From assembly GCA_958298945.1 (NCBI GenBank), contig OY282610.1, forward strand, positions 52,583,667 through 52,647,666: a DNA stretch of 64,000 nt, given 5' to 3'. This document shows positions 12,243 through 24,514 of this stretch, one piece after another. Position numbers and translations under genes: made by a program. Each line of letters begins with the position of its first letter. Within the stretch, counting starts at the first letter, position 1. The DNA is from Atherix ibis (taxonomy: Eukaryota; Arthropoda; Insecta; Diptera; Athericidae). The notes below the pieces were generated by a model. It was given only the letters and a program-made list of their open reading frames with translations, was not told the DNA's origin and searched no databases.

Positions 12243-13679
12243 ATGAATTTTTTCTCAAAATCACCAACAAAAATTTATCCAGAAAGGATATTCTCATTCC
12301 AATCGAGAAAATATGTACTGGAAAAGCTTTGCCTGAAAGTACGCAATGACACCATAAAAACAATTCTAAAAACCTTAATTTGTATACAAAAAAAAACGAA
12401 TTTTAAGAAAGAAAACTATAAATTTTATGAATTTTTTCTCAAAATCACCAACAAAAATTTATCCAGAAAGGATATTCTCATTCCAATCGAGAAAATATGT
12501 ACTGGAGAAGCTTTGCCTGAAAGTACGCAATGACACCATAAAAACAATTCTAAAAACCTTAATTTGTATACAAAAAAAACGAATTTTAGGAAAGAAAACT
12601 ATAAATTTTATGAATTTTTTCTCAAAATCACCAACAAAAATTTATCCAGAAATGATATTCTCATTCCAATCGAGAAAATATGCATTGGAGAAGCTTTGCC
12701 TGAAAGTACGCAATGACACCATAAAAACAATTCTAAAAACCTTAATTTTTATACAAAAAAAATGAATTTTAAGAAAGAAAACCATAAATTTTATGAATTT
12801 TTTCTCAAAACCACCAACAAAAATTTATCCAGAAAGAATTTTCTCATTCCAATGAGAATAATATGAATTGGAGAAGCTTTGCCTGAAAGTGCACAATCAT
12901 ACCCCAAACAAACATCTCCAAAAAACCACCATTTTCATAGAGAAAAACAAATTTTAAGAGAAAGTGGACTCAGTGTAATAATTGTTGCCTCCTATTTTTT
13001 GAGAAAACTGGGTGGCTGGTGTAAAAATTGGATTTTCGTGAATATTGTCACAAATTTTCGAATTTTTGTGGTTTTTTGCATATCTTTAGGTGGTCAATTT
13101 ATTATGCTTTCAGTAAATAAAAAATTTAATTTTAGGCAATTTTTTTTTAATAGTGCTCACAAAAATTTATTCTGAAAGGATATTCCTTTTTCGATCAGGA
13201 TAATATGGATCTAGAAGGCTATGTTAAAGTGTATGTAATGAAACCATGAAACAAATTGCCATTTTTATCCAAAAAAGCAAACTTTATTTTTAAAAAAATA
13301 CAGCGAACTTTAGGTATTTTTTTTTAAAACGCCTGGAAAAAATTTTCCTGTAAGGACTTTTTTAGTCCGATCAGGATAATAAGAATAATTATTAGTTTCA
13401 CATATGTATGCGCATTAACATCATTAAACAAATTTTCGAAAAAATTTCCTTTTTCATAGAAAAATAGAAATTTAAAAAAAAATGTAATGATCTTTTGGCA
13501 AATTTTTCTCAAAACTCCCACCGAAATTTATCGTGACATGTCATTTTCCTTCCAATCATTATATTAAGAGTCGTAAAAGGTTTGCCTGAAAGTGTGCAAT
13601 GACACCACAAAATAAATTCTAAAAAACCTTAATTTTTATACAAAAAAAACGAATTTTAATAAAGAAAACAATTAATTTT
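12058..13679 (+). repeat. HOR unit 7 (4 K monomers, first one chimeric, + cassette)
   Basis: Starts are at 12058 (K/R chimera, listed separately), 12243 (K1), 12427 (K2) and 12610 (K5). The cassette starts at 12793 and X has GGTGGCTGG and TTATTATGC substitutions. No K3 or K4 is present between K2 and K5. Confidence 0.92.
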
Positions 13680-15672
13680 ATGAATTTTTTCTCAAAATCA
13701 CCAACAAAAATTTATCCAGAAAGGATATTCTCATTCCAATCGAGAAAATATGTATTGGAGAAGCTTTGCCTGAAAGTACGCAATGACACCATAAAAACAA
13801 TTCTAAAAACCTTAATTTGTATACAAAAAAAAACGAATTTTAAGAAAGAAAACTATAAATTTTATGAATTTTTTCTCAAAATCACCAACAAAAATTTATC
13901 CAGAAAGGATATTCTCATTCCAATCGAGAAAATATGTATTGGAGAAGCTTTGCCTGAAAGTACGCAATGACACCATAAAAACAATTCTAAAAACCTTAAT
14001 TTGTATACAAAAAAAAACGAATTTTAGGAAAGAAAACTATAAATTTTATGAATTTTTTCTCAAAATCACCAACAAAAATTTATCCAGAAAGGATATTCTC
14101 ATTCCAATCGAGAAAATATACATTGGAGAAGCTTTGCCTAAAAATACGCAATGACACCATAAAAACAGTTCTAAAAACCTTAATTTTTATACAAAAAAAA
14201 CGAATTTTAATAAAGACAACAATTAATTTTATGAATTTTTTCTCAAAATCACCAACAAAAATTTATCCAGAAAGGATATTCTCATTCCAATCGAGAAAAT
14301 ATGCATTGGAGAAGCTTTGCCTAAAAGTACGCAATGACACCATAAAAACAATTCTAAAAACCTTAATTTGTATACAAAAAAAACGAATTTTAAGAAAGAA
14401 AACTATAAATTTTATGAATTTTTTCTCAAAATCACCAACAAAAATTTATCCAGAAAAGATATTCTCATTCCAATCGAGAAAATATGCATTGGAGAAGCTT
14501 TGCCTAAAATTACGCAATGACACCATAAAACCGTTCTAAAAACCTTAATTTTTATACAAAAAAAAACGAATTTTAAGAAAGAAAACCATAAATTTTATGA
14601 ATTTTTTCTCAAAATCACCAACAAAAATTTATCCAGAAATGATATTCTCATTCCAATCGAGAAAATATGCATTGGAGAAGCTTTGCCTGAAAGTACGCAA
14701 TGACACCATAAAAACAATTCTAAAAACCTTAATTTTTATACAAAAAAAATGAATTTTAAGAAAGAAAACCATAAATTTTATGAATTTTTTCTCAAAACCA
14801 CCAACAAAAATTTATCCAGAAAGAATTTTCTCGTTCCAATGAGAATTATATGAATTGGAGAAGCTTTGCCTGAAAGTGCACAATCATACCCCAAACAAAC
14901 ATCTCCAAAAAACCACCATTTTCATAGAGAAAAACAAATTTTAAGAGAAAGTGGACTCAGTGTAATAATTGTTGCCTCCTATTTTTTGAGAAAACTGGGT
15001 GCCTGGTGTAAAAATTGGATTTTCGTGAATATTGTCACAAATTTTCGAATTTTTGTGGTTTTTTGCATATCTTTAGGTGGTCAAATTTATTTTGCTTTCA
15101 GTAAATAAAAAATTTAATTTTAGGCAATTTTTTTTTAATAGTGCTCACAAAAATTTATTCTGAAAGGATATTCCTTTTTCGATCAGGATAATATGGATCT
15201 AGAAGGCTATGTTAAAGTGTATGTAATGAAACCATGAAACAAATTGCCATTTTTATCCTAAAGTTCGCTGTATTTTTTTATTTTTAAAAAAATACAGCGA
15301 ACTTTAGGTATTTTTTTTTAAAACGCCTGGAAAAAATTTTCCTGTAAGGACTTTTTTAGTCCGATCAGGATAATAAGAATAATTATTAGTTTCACATATG
15401 TATGCGTATTAACATCATTAAACAAATTTTCGAAAAAATTTCCTTTTTATAGAAAAATAGAAATTTAAAAAAAAATTTAATGATCTTTTGGCAAATTTTT
15501 CTCAAAACTCCCACCGAAATTTATCGTGACATGTCATTTTCCTTTCAATCATTATATTAAGAGTCATAGAAGGTTTGCCTGAAAGTGTGCAATGACACCA
15601 CAAAATAAATTCTAAAAAACCTTAATTTTTATACAAAAAAAACGAATTTTAATAAAGAAAACAATTAATTTT
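13680..15672 (+). repeat. HOR unit 8 (6 K monomers + cassette with inverted insert)
   Basis: K starts are at 13680 (K1), 13864 (K2), 14048 (K3), 14231 (K3 front with K1 tail), 14414 (K4) and 14597 (K5). The cassette starts at 14780 and is 893 bp because the end of P has been replaced by a perfect inverted repeat (15257-15308). X has one extra A at GGTGGTCAAATTT. Confidence 0.92.
15257..15308. repeat. Perfect 23 bp inverted repeat with 6 nt loop in P
   Basis: The left arm, 15257-15279, begins CCTAAAGTTCGCTG. The right arm, 15286-15308, ends CAGCGAACTTTAGG. They are exact reverse complements around the loop ATTTTT. The right arm is the normal end of P found in all units. The left arm replaces the usual CCAAAAAAGCAAACTTT and is an inverted copy of the right arm. 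This is the only inverted satellite segment I noticed in the window. Confidence 0.95.
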
Positions 15673-17294
15673 ATGAATTTTTTCTCAAAATCACCAACAA
15701 AAATTTATCCAGAAAGGATATTCTCATTTCAATCGAGAAAATATGTATTGGAGAAGCTTTGCCTGAAAGTACGCAATGACACCATAAAAACAATTCTAAA
15801 AACCTTAATTTGTATACAAAAAAAAACGAATTTTAAGAAAGAAAACTATAAATTTTATGAATTTTTTCTCAAAATCACCAACAAAAATTTATCCAGAAAG
15901 GATATTCTCATTCCAATCGATAAAATATGTATTGGAGAAGCTTTGCCTGAAAGTACGCAATGACACCATAAAAACAATTCTAAAAACCTTAATTTGTATA
16001 CAAAAAAAAAACGAATTTTAGGAAAGAAAACTATAAATTTTATGAATTTTTTCTCAAAATCACCAACAAAAATTTATCCAGAAAAGATATTCTCATTCCA
16101 ATCGAGAAAATATGCATTGGAGAAGCTTTGCCTAAAAGTACGCAATGACACCATAAAAACCGTTCTAAAAACCTTAATTTTTATACAAAAAAAACGAATT
16201 TTAAGAAAGAAAACCATAAATTTTATGAATTTTTTCTCAAAATCACCAACAAAAATTTATCCAGAAATGATATTCTCATTCCAATCGAGAAAATATGCAT
16301 TGGAGAAGCTTTGCCTGAAAGTACGCAATGACACCATAAAAACAATTCTAAAAACCTTAATTTTTATACAAAAAAAATGAATTTTAAGAAAGAAAACCAT
16401 AAATTTTATGAATTTTTTCTCAAAACCACCAACAAAAATTTATCCAGAAAGAATTTTCTCATTCCAATGAGAATAATATGAATTGGAGAAGCTTTGCCTG
16501 AAAGTGCACAATCATACCCCAAACAAACATCTCCAAAAAACCACCATTTTCATAGAGAAAAACAAATTTTAAGAGAAAGTGGACTCAGTGTAATAATTGT
16601 TGCCTCCTATTTTTTGAGAAAACTGGGTGCCTGGTGTAAAAATTGGATTTTCGTGAATATTGTCACAAATTTTCGAATTTTTGTAGTTTTTTGCATATCT
16701 TTAGGTGGTCAATTTATTTTGCTTTCAGTAAATAAAAAATTTAATTTTAGGCAATTTTTTTTAATAGTGCTCACAAAAATTTATTCTGAAAGGATATTCC
16801 TTTTTCGATCAGGATAATATGGATCTAGAAGGCTATGTTAAAGTGTATGTAATGAAACCATGAAACAAATTGCCATTTTTATCCAAAAAAGCAAACTTTA
16901 TTTTTAAAAAAATACAGCGAACTTTAGGTATTTTTTTTTTAAAACGCCTGGAAAAAATTTTCCTGTAAGGACTTTTTTAGTCCGATCAGAATAATAAGAA
17001 TAATTATTAGTTTTACATATGTATGCGCATTAACATCATTAAACAAATTTTCGAAAAAATTTCCTTTTTCATAGAAAAATAGAAATTTAAAAAAAAATTT
17101 AATGATCTTTTGGCAAATTTTTCTCAAAACTCCCACCGAAATTTATCGTGACATGTCATTTTCCTTCCAATCATTATATTAAGAGTCATAGAAGGTTTGC
17201 CTGAAAGTGTGCAATGACACCACAAAATAAATTCTAAAAAACCTTAATTTTTATACAAAAAAAACTAATTTTAATAAAGAAAACAATTAATTTT
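15673..17294 (+). repeat. HOR unit 9 (4 K monomers + cassette)
   Basis: K starts are at 15673 (K1), 15857 (K2), 16042 (K4) and 16225 (K5). The cassette starts at 16408. P begins with an eight-T rather than nine-T tract, which shifts the frame of the open reading frame crossing X into P. Confidence 0.92.
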
Positions 17295-19100
17295 ATGAAT
17301 TTTTTCTCAAAATCACCAACAAAAATTTATCCAGAAATGATATTCTCATTCCAATCGAAAAAATATGTATTGGAGAAGCTTTGCCTGAAAGTACGCAATG
17401 ACACCATAAAAACAATTCTAAAACCCTTAATTTGTATACAAAAAAAAACGAATTTTAAGAAAGAAAACTATAAATTTTATGAATTTTTTCTCAAAATCAC
17501 CAACAAAAATTTATCCAGAAAGGATATTCTCATTCCAATCGAGAAAATATGTATTGGAGAAGCTTTGCCTAAAAGTACGCAATGACACCATAAAAACAAT
17601 TCTAAAAACCTTAATTTGTATACAAAAAAAAAAGAATTTTAGGAAAGAAAACTATAAATTTTATGTTTTTTTTCTCAAAATCACCAACAAAAATTTATCC
17701 AGAAAGGATATTCTCATTCCAATCGAGAAAATATGCATTGGAGAAGCTTTGCCTAAAAGTACGCAATGACACCATAAAAACCGTTCTAAAAACCTTAATT
17801 TTTATACAAAAAAAACGAATTTTAATAAAGAAAACAATTAATTTTATGAATTTTTTCTCAAAATCACCAACAAAAATTTATCCAGAAAGGATATTCTCAT
17901 TCCAATCGAGAAAATATGCATTGGAGAAGCTTTGCCTAAAAGTACGCAATGACACCATAAAAACCGTTCTAAAAACCTTAATTTTTATACAAAAAAAACG
18001 AATTTTAAGAAAGAAAACCATAAATTTTATGAATTTTTTCTCAAAATCACCAACAAAAATTTATCCAGAAATGATATTCTCATTCCAATCGAGAAAATAT
18101 GCATTGGAGAAGCTTTGCCTGAAAGTACGCAATGACATCATAAAAACAATTCTAAAAACCTTAATTTTTATACAAAAAAAATGAATTTTAAGAAAGAAAA
18201 CCATAAATTTTATGAATTTTTTCTCAAAACCACCAACAAAAATTTATCCAGAAAGAATTTTCTCATTCTAATGAGAATAATATGAATTGGAGAAGCTTTG
18301 CCTGAAAGTGCACAATCATACCCCAAACAAACATCTCCAAAAAACCACCATTTTCATAGAGAAAAACAAATTTTAAGAGAAAGTGGACTCAGTGTAATAA
18401 TTGTTGCCTCCTATTTTTTGAGAAAACTGGGAGCCTGGTGTAAAAATTGGATTTTCGTGAATATTGTCACAAATTTTCGAATTTTTGTGGTTTTTTGCAT
18501 ATCCTTAGGTGGTCAATTTATTTTGCTTTCAGTAAATAAAAAATTTAATTTTAGGGAATTTTTTTTTAATAGTGCTCACAAAAATTTATTCTGAAAGGAT
18601 ATTCCTTTTTCGATCAGGATAATATGGATCTAGAAGGCTATGTTAAAGTGTATGTAATGAAACCATGAAACAAATTGCCATTTTTATCCAAAAAAGCAAA
18701 CTTTATTTTTAAAAAAATACAGCGAACTTTAGGTATTTTTTTTTAAAACGCCTGGAAAAAATTTTCCTGTAAGGACTTTTTTAGTCCGATCAGGATAATA
18801 AGAATAATTATTAGTTTCACATATGTATGCGCATTAACATCATTAAACAAATTTTCGAAAAAATTTCCTTTTTCATAGAAAAATAGAAATTTTAAAAAAA
18901 ATTTAATGATCTTTTGGCAAATTTTTCTCAAAACTCCCACCGAAATTTATCGTGACATGTCTTTTTCCTTCCAATCATTATATTAAGAGTCATAGAAGGT
19001 TTGCCTGAAAGTGTGCAATGACACCACAAAATAAATTCTAAAAAACCTTAATTTTTATATAAAAAAAAAACGAATTTTAATAAAGAAAACAATTAATTTT
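17295..19100 (+). repeat. HOR unit 10 (5 K monomers + cassette)
   Basis: K starts are at 17295, 17479, 17663, 17846 and 18029, in the full K1-K2-K3-K4-K5 order. The cassette starts at 18212. Private variants are GACATCATAAAAAC at 18134, ATATCCTTAGG at 18499 and TTAGGGAATTT at 18551. All three recur in unit 16 at a constant offset of 11,114 bp. Confidence 0.92.
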
Positions 19101-20721
19101 ATGAATTTTTGATCAAAATCACCAACAAAAATTTATCCAGAAAGGATATTCTCATTCCAATCGAGAAAATATGTATTGGAGAAGCTTTGCCTGAAAGTAC
19201 GCAATGACACCATAAAAACAATTCTAAAAACCTTAATTTGTATACAAAAAAAAACGAATTTTAAGAAAGAAAACTATAAATTTTATGAATTTTTTCTCAA
19301 AATCACCAACAAAAATTTATCCAGAAAGGATATTCTCATTCCAATCGAGAAAATATGTATTGGAGAAGCTTTGCCTGAAAGTACGCAATGACACCATAAA
19401 AACAATTATAAAAACCTTAATTTGTATACAAAAAAAAACGAATTTTAGGAAAGAAAACTATAAATTTTATGAATTTTTTCTCAAAATCACCAACAAAAAT
19501 TTATCCAGAAAGGATATTCTCATTCCAATCGAGAAAATATGCATTGGAGAAGCTTTGCCTAAAAGTACGCAATGACACCATAAAAACCGTTCTAAAAACC
19601 TTAATTTTTATACAAAAAAAACGAATTTTAAGAAAGAAAACCATAAATTTTATGAATTTTTTCTCAAAATCACCAACAAAAATTTATCCAGAAATGATAT
19701 TCTCATTCCAATCGAGAAAATATGCATTGGAGAAGCTTTGCCTGAAAGTACGCAATGACACCATAAAAACAATTCTAAAAACCTTAATTTTTATACAAAA
19801 AAAATGAATTTTAAGAAAGAAAACCATAAATTTTATGAATTTTTTCTCAAAACTACCAACAAAAATTTATCCAGAAAGAATTTTCTCATTCCAATGAGAA
19901 TAATATGAATTGGAGAAGCTTTGCCTGAAAGTGCACAATCATACCCCAAACAAACATCTCCAAAAAACCACCATTTTCATAGAGAAAAACAAATTTTAAG
20001 AGAAAGTGGACTCAGTGTAATAATTGTTGCCTCCTATTTTTTGAGAAAACTGGGTGCCTGGTGTAAAAATTGGATTTTTGTGAATATTGTCACAAATTTT
20101 CGAATTTTTGTGGTTTTTTGCATATCTTTAGGTGGTCAATTTATTTTGCTTTCAGTAAATAAAAAATTTAATTTTAGGCAATTTTTTTTTAATAGTGCTC
20201 ACAAAAATTTATTCTGAAAGGATATTCCTTTTTCGATCAGGATAATATGGATCTAGAAGGCTATGTTAAAGTGTATGTAATGAAACCATGAAACAAATTG
20301 CCATTTTTATCCAAAAAAGCAAACTTTATTTTTAAAAAAATACAGCGAACTTTAGGTATTTTTTTTTAAAACGCCTGGAAAAAATTTTCCTGTAAGGACT
20401 TTTTTAGTCCAATCAGGATAATAAGAATAATTATTAGTTTCACATATGTATGCGCATTAACATCATTAAACAAATTTTCGAAAAAATTTCCTTTTTCATA
20501 GAAAAATAGAAATTTAAAAAAAAATTTAATGATCTTTTGGCAAATTTTTCTCAAAACTCCCACCGAAATTTATCGTGACATGTCATTTTCCTTCCAATCA
20601 TTATATTAAGAGTCATAGAAGGTTTGCCTGAAAGTGTGCAATGACACCACAAAATAAATTCTAAAAAACCTTAATTTTTATACAAAAAAAACGAATTTTA
20701 ATAAAGAAAACAATTAATTTT
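19101..20721 (+). repeat. HOR unit 11 (4 K monomers + cassette)
   Basis: K starts are at 19101 (K1), 19285 (K2), 19469 (K4) and 19652 (K5). The cassette starts at 19835. The first monomer reads TTTTTGATCAAAATC where others have TTTTTTCTCAAAATC, which puts a stop codon into the otherwise open frame. Confidence 0.92.
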
Positions 20722-22159
20722 ATGAATTTTTTCTCAAAATCACCAACAAAAATTTATCCAGAAAGGATATTCCCATTCCAATCGAGAAAATATGTATTGG
20801 AGAAGCTTTGCCTGAAAGTACGCAATGACACCATAAAAACAATTCTAAAAACCTTAATTTGTATACAAAAAAAAACGAATTTTAAGAAAGAAAACTATAA
20901 ATTTTATGAATTTTTTCTCAAAATCACCAACAAAAATTTATCCAGAAAGGATATTCTCATTCCAATCGAGAAAATATGTATTGGAGAAGCTTTGCCTGAA
21001 AGTACGCAATGACACCATAAAAACAATTCTAAAAACCTTAATTTGTATACAAAAAAAAACGAATTTTAGGAAAGAAAACTATAAATTTTATGAATTTTTT
21101 CTCAAAATCACCAACAAAAATTTATCCAGAAATGATATTCTCATTCCAATCGAGAAAATATGCATTGGAGAAGCTTTGCCTAAAAGTACGCAATGACACC
21201 ATAAAAACCGTTCTAAAAACCTTAATTTTTATACAAAAAAAAACGAATTTTAAGAAAGAAAACCATAAATTTTATGAATTTTTTCTCAAAACCACCAACA
21301 AAAATTTATCCAGAAAGAATTTTCTCATTCCAATGAGAATAATATGAATTGGAAAAGCTTTGCCTGAAAGTGCACAATCATACCCCAAACAAACATCTCC
21401 AAAAAACCACCATTTTCATAGAGAAAAACAAATTTTAAGAGAAAGTGGACTCAGTGTAATAATTGTTGCCTCCTATTTTTTGAGAAAACTGGGTGCCTGG
21501 TGTAAAAATTGGATTTTCGTGAATATTGTCACAAATTTTCGAATTTTTGTGGTTTTTTGCATATCTTTAGGTGGTCAATTTATTTTGCTTTCAGTAAATA
21601 AAAAATTTAATTTTAGGCAATTTTTTTTTAATAGTGCTCACAAAAATTTATTCTGAAAGGATATTTCTTTTTCGATCAGGATAATATGGATCTAGAAGGC
21701 TATGTTAAAGTGTATGTAATGAAACCATGAAACAAATTGCCATTTTTATCCAAAAAAGCAAACTTTATTTTTAAAAAATACAGCGAACTTTAGGTATTTT
21801 TTTTTAAAACGCCTGGAAAAAATTTTCCTGTAAGGACTTTTTTAGTCCGATCAGGATAATAAGAATAATTATTAGTTTTACATATGTATGCGCATTAACA
21901 TCATTAAACAAATTTTCGAAAAAATTTCCTTTTTCATAGAAAAATAGAAATTTAAAAAAAAATTTAATGATCTTTTGGCAAATTTTTCTCAAAACTCCCA
22001 CCGAAATTTATCGTGACATGTCATTTTCCTTCCAATCATTATATTAAGAGTCATAGAAGGTTTACCTTAAAGTGTGCAATGACACCACAAAATAAATTCT
22101 AAAAAACCTTAATTTTTATACAAAAAAAACGAATTTTAATAAGGAAAACAATTAATTTT
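20722..22159 (+). repeat. HOR unit 12 (3 K monomers + cassette)
   Basis: K starts are at 20722 (K1), 20906 (K2) and 21090. The last monomer joins a K5 front (AAATGATATTC) to a K4 rear (CTAAAAG, ACCGTTC, TTAAGAAAGAAAACC), so the K3-K5 block has collapsed into one chimeric monomer. The cassette starts at 21274 and is 886 bp. Confidence 0.92.
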
Positions 22160-24514
22160 ATGAATTTTTTCTCAAAATCACCAACAAAAATTTATCCAGA
22201 AAGGATATTCTCATTCCAATCGAGAAAATATGTATTGGAGAAGCTTTGCCTGAAAGTACGCAATGACACCATAAAAACAATTCTAAAAACCTTAATTTGT
22301 ATACAAAAAAAAACGAATTTTAAGAAAGAAAACTATAAATTTTATGAATTTTTTCTCAAAATCACCAACAAAAATTTATCCAGAAAGGATATTCTCATTC
22401 CAATCGAGAAAATATGTATTGGAGAAGCTTTGCCTGAAAGTACGCAATGACACCATAAAAACAATTCTAAAAACCTTAATTTGTATACAAAAAAAAACGA
22501 ATTTTAGGAAAGAAAACTATAAATTTTATGAATTTTTTCTCAAAATCACCAACAAAAATTTATCCAGAAAGGATATTCTCATTCCAATCGAGAAAATATG
22601 CATTGGAGAAGCTTTGCCTAAAAATACGCAATGACACCATAAAAACCGTTCTAAAAACCTTAATTTTTATACAAAAAAAACGAATTTTAATAAAGAAAAC
22701 AATTAATTTTATGAATTTTTTCTCAAAATCACCAACAAAAATTTATCCAGAAAGGATATTCTCATTCCAATCGAGAAAATATGCATTGGAGAAGCTTTGC
22801 CTAAAAGTTCGCAATGACACCATAAAAACAATTCTAAAAACCTTAATTTGTATACAAAAAAAAACGAATTTTAAGAAAGAAAACTATAAATTTTATGAAT
22901 TTTTTCTCAAAATCACCAACAAAAATTTATCCAGAAAGGATATTCTCATTCCAATCGAGAAAATATGTATTGGAGAAGCTTTGCCTGAAAGTACGCAATG
23001 ACACCATAAAAACAATTCTAAAAACCTTAATTTGTATACAAAAAAAAACGAATTTTAGGAAAGAAAACTATAAATTTTATGAATTTTTTCTCAAAATCAC
23101 CAACAAAAATTTATCCAGAAAGGATATTCTCATTCCAATCGAGAAAATATGCATTGGAGAAGCTTTGCCTAAAAGTACGCAATGACACCATAAAAACCGT
23201 TCTAAAAACCTTAATTTTTATACAAAAAAAACGAATTTTAATAAAGAAAACAATTAATTTTATGAATTTTTTCTCAAAATCACCAACAAAAATTTATCCA
23301 GAAAGGATATTCTCATTCCAATCGAGAAAATATGCATTGGAGAAGCTTTGCCTAAAATTACGCAATGACACCATAAAAACCGTTCTAAAAACCTTAATTT
23401 TTATACAAAAAAAACGAATTTTAAGAAAGAAAACCATAAATTTTATGAATTTTTTCTCAAAATCACCAACAAAAATTTATCCAGAAATGATATTCTCATT
23501 CCAATCGAGAAAATATGCATTGGAGAAGCTTTGCCTGAAAGTACGCAATGACACCATAAAAACAATTCTAAAAACCTTAATTTTTATACAAAAAAAATGA
23601 ATTTTAAGAAAGAAAACCATAAATTTTATGAATTTTTTCTCAAAACCACCAACAAAAATTTATCCAGAAAGAATTTTCTCATTCCAATGAGAATAATATG
23701 AATTGGAGAAGCTTTGCCTGAAAGTGCACAATCATACCCCAAACAAACATCTCCAAAAAACCACCATTTTCATAGAGAAAAACAAATTTTAAGAGAAAGT
23801 GGACTCAGTGTAATAATTGTTGCCTCCTATTTTTTGAGAAAACTGGGTGCCTGGTGTAAAAATTGGATTTTCGTGAATATTGTCACAAATTTTCGAATTT
23901 TTGTGGTTTTTTGCATATCTTTAGGTGGTCAATTTATTTTGCTTTCAGTAAATAAAAAATTTAATTTTAGGCAATTTTTTTTTAATAGTGCTCACAAAAA
24001 TTTATTCTGAAAGGATATTCCTTTTTCGATCAGGATAATATGGATCTAGAAGGCTATGTTAAAGTGTATGTAATGAAACCATGAAACAAATTGCCATTTT
24101 TATCCAAAAAAGCAAACTTTATTTTTAAAAAAATACAGCGAACTTTAGGTATTTTTTTTTAAAACGCCTGGAAAAAATTTTCCTGTAAGGACTTTTTTAC
24201 TCCGATCAGGATAATAAGAATAATTATTAGTTTCACATATGTATGCGCATTAACATCATTAAACAAATTTTCGAAAAAATTTCCTTTTTCATAGAAAAAT
24301 AGAAATTTAAAAAAAAATTTAATGATCTTTTGGCAAATTTTTCTCAAAACTCCCACCTTAATTTATCGTGACATGTCATTTTCCTTCCAATAATTATATT
24401 AAGAGTCAAAGAAGGTTTGCCTGAAAGTGTGCAATGACACCACAAAATAAATTCTAAAAAACCTTAATTTTTATACAAAAAAAACGAATTTTAATAAAGA
24501 AAACAATTAATTTT
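22160..24514 (+). repeat. HOR unit 13 (8 K monomers + cassette)
   Basis: K starts are at 22160, 22344, 22528, 22711, 22895, 23079, 23262 and 23445. The order is K1-K2-K3, a K3/K1 chimera, then K2-K3-K4-K5. The cassette starts at 23628. R begins with CACCTTAATTTATCG in place of CACCGAAATTTATCG. Confidence 0.92.
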
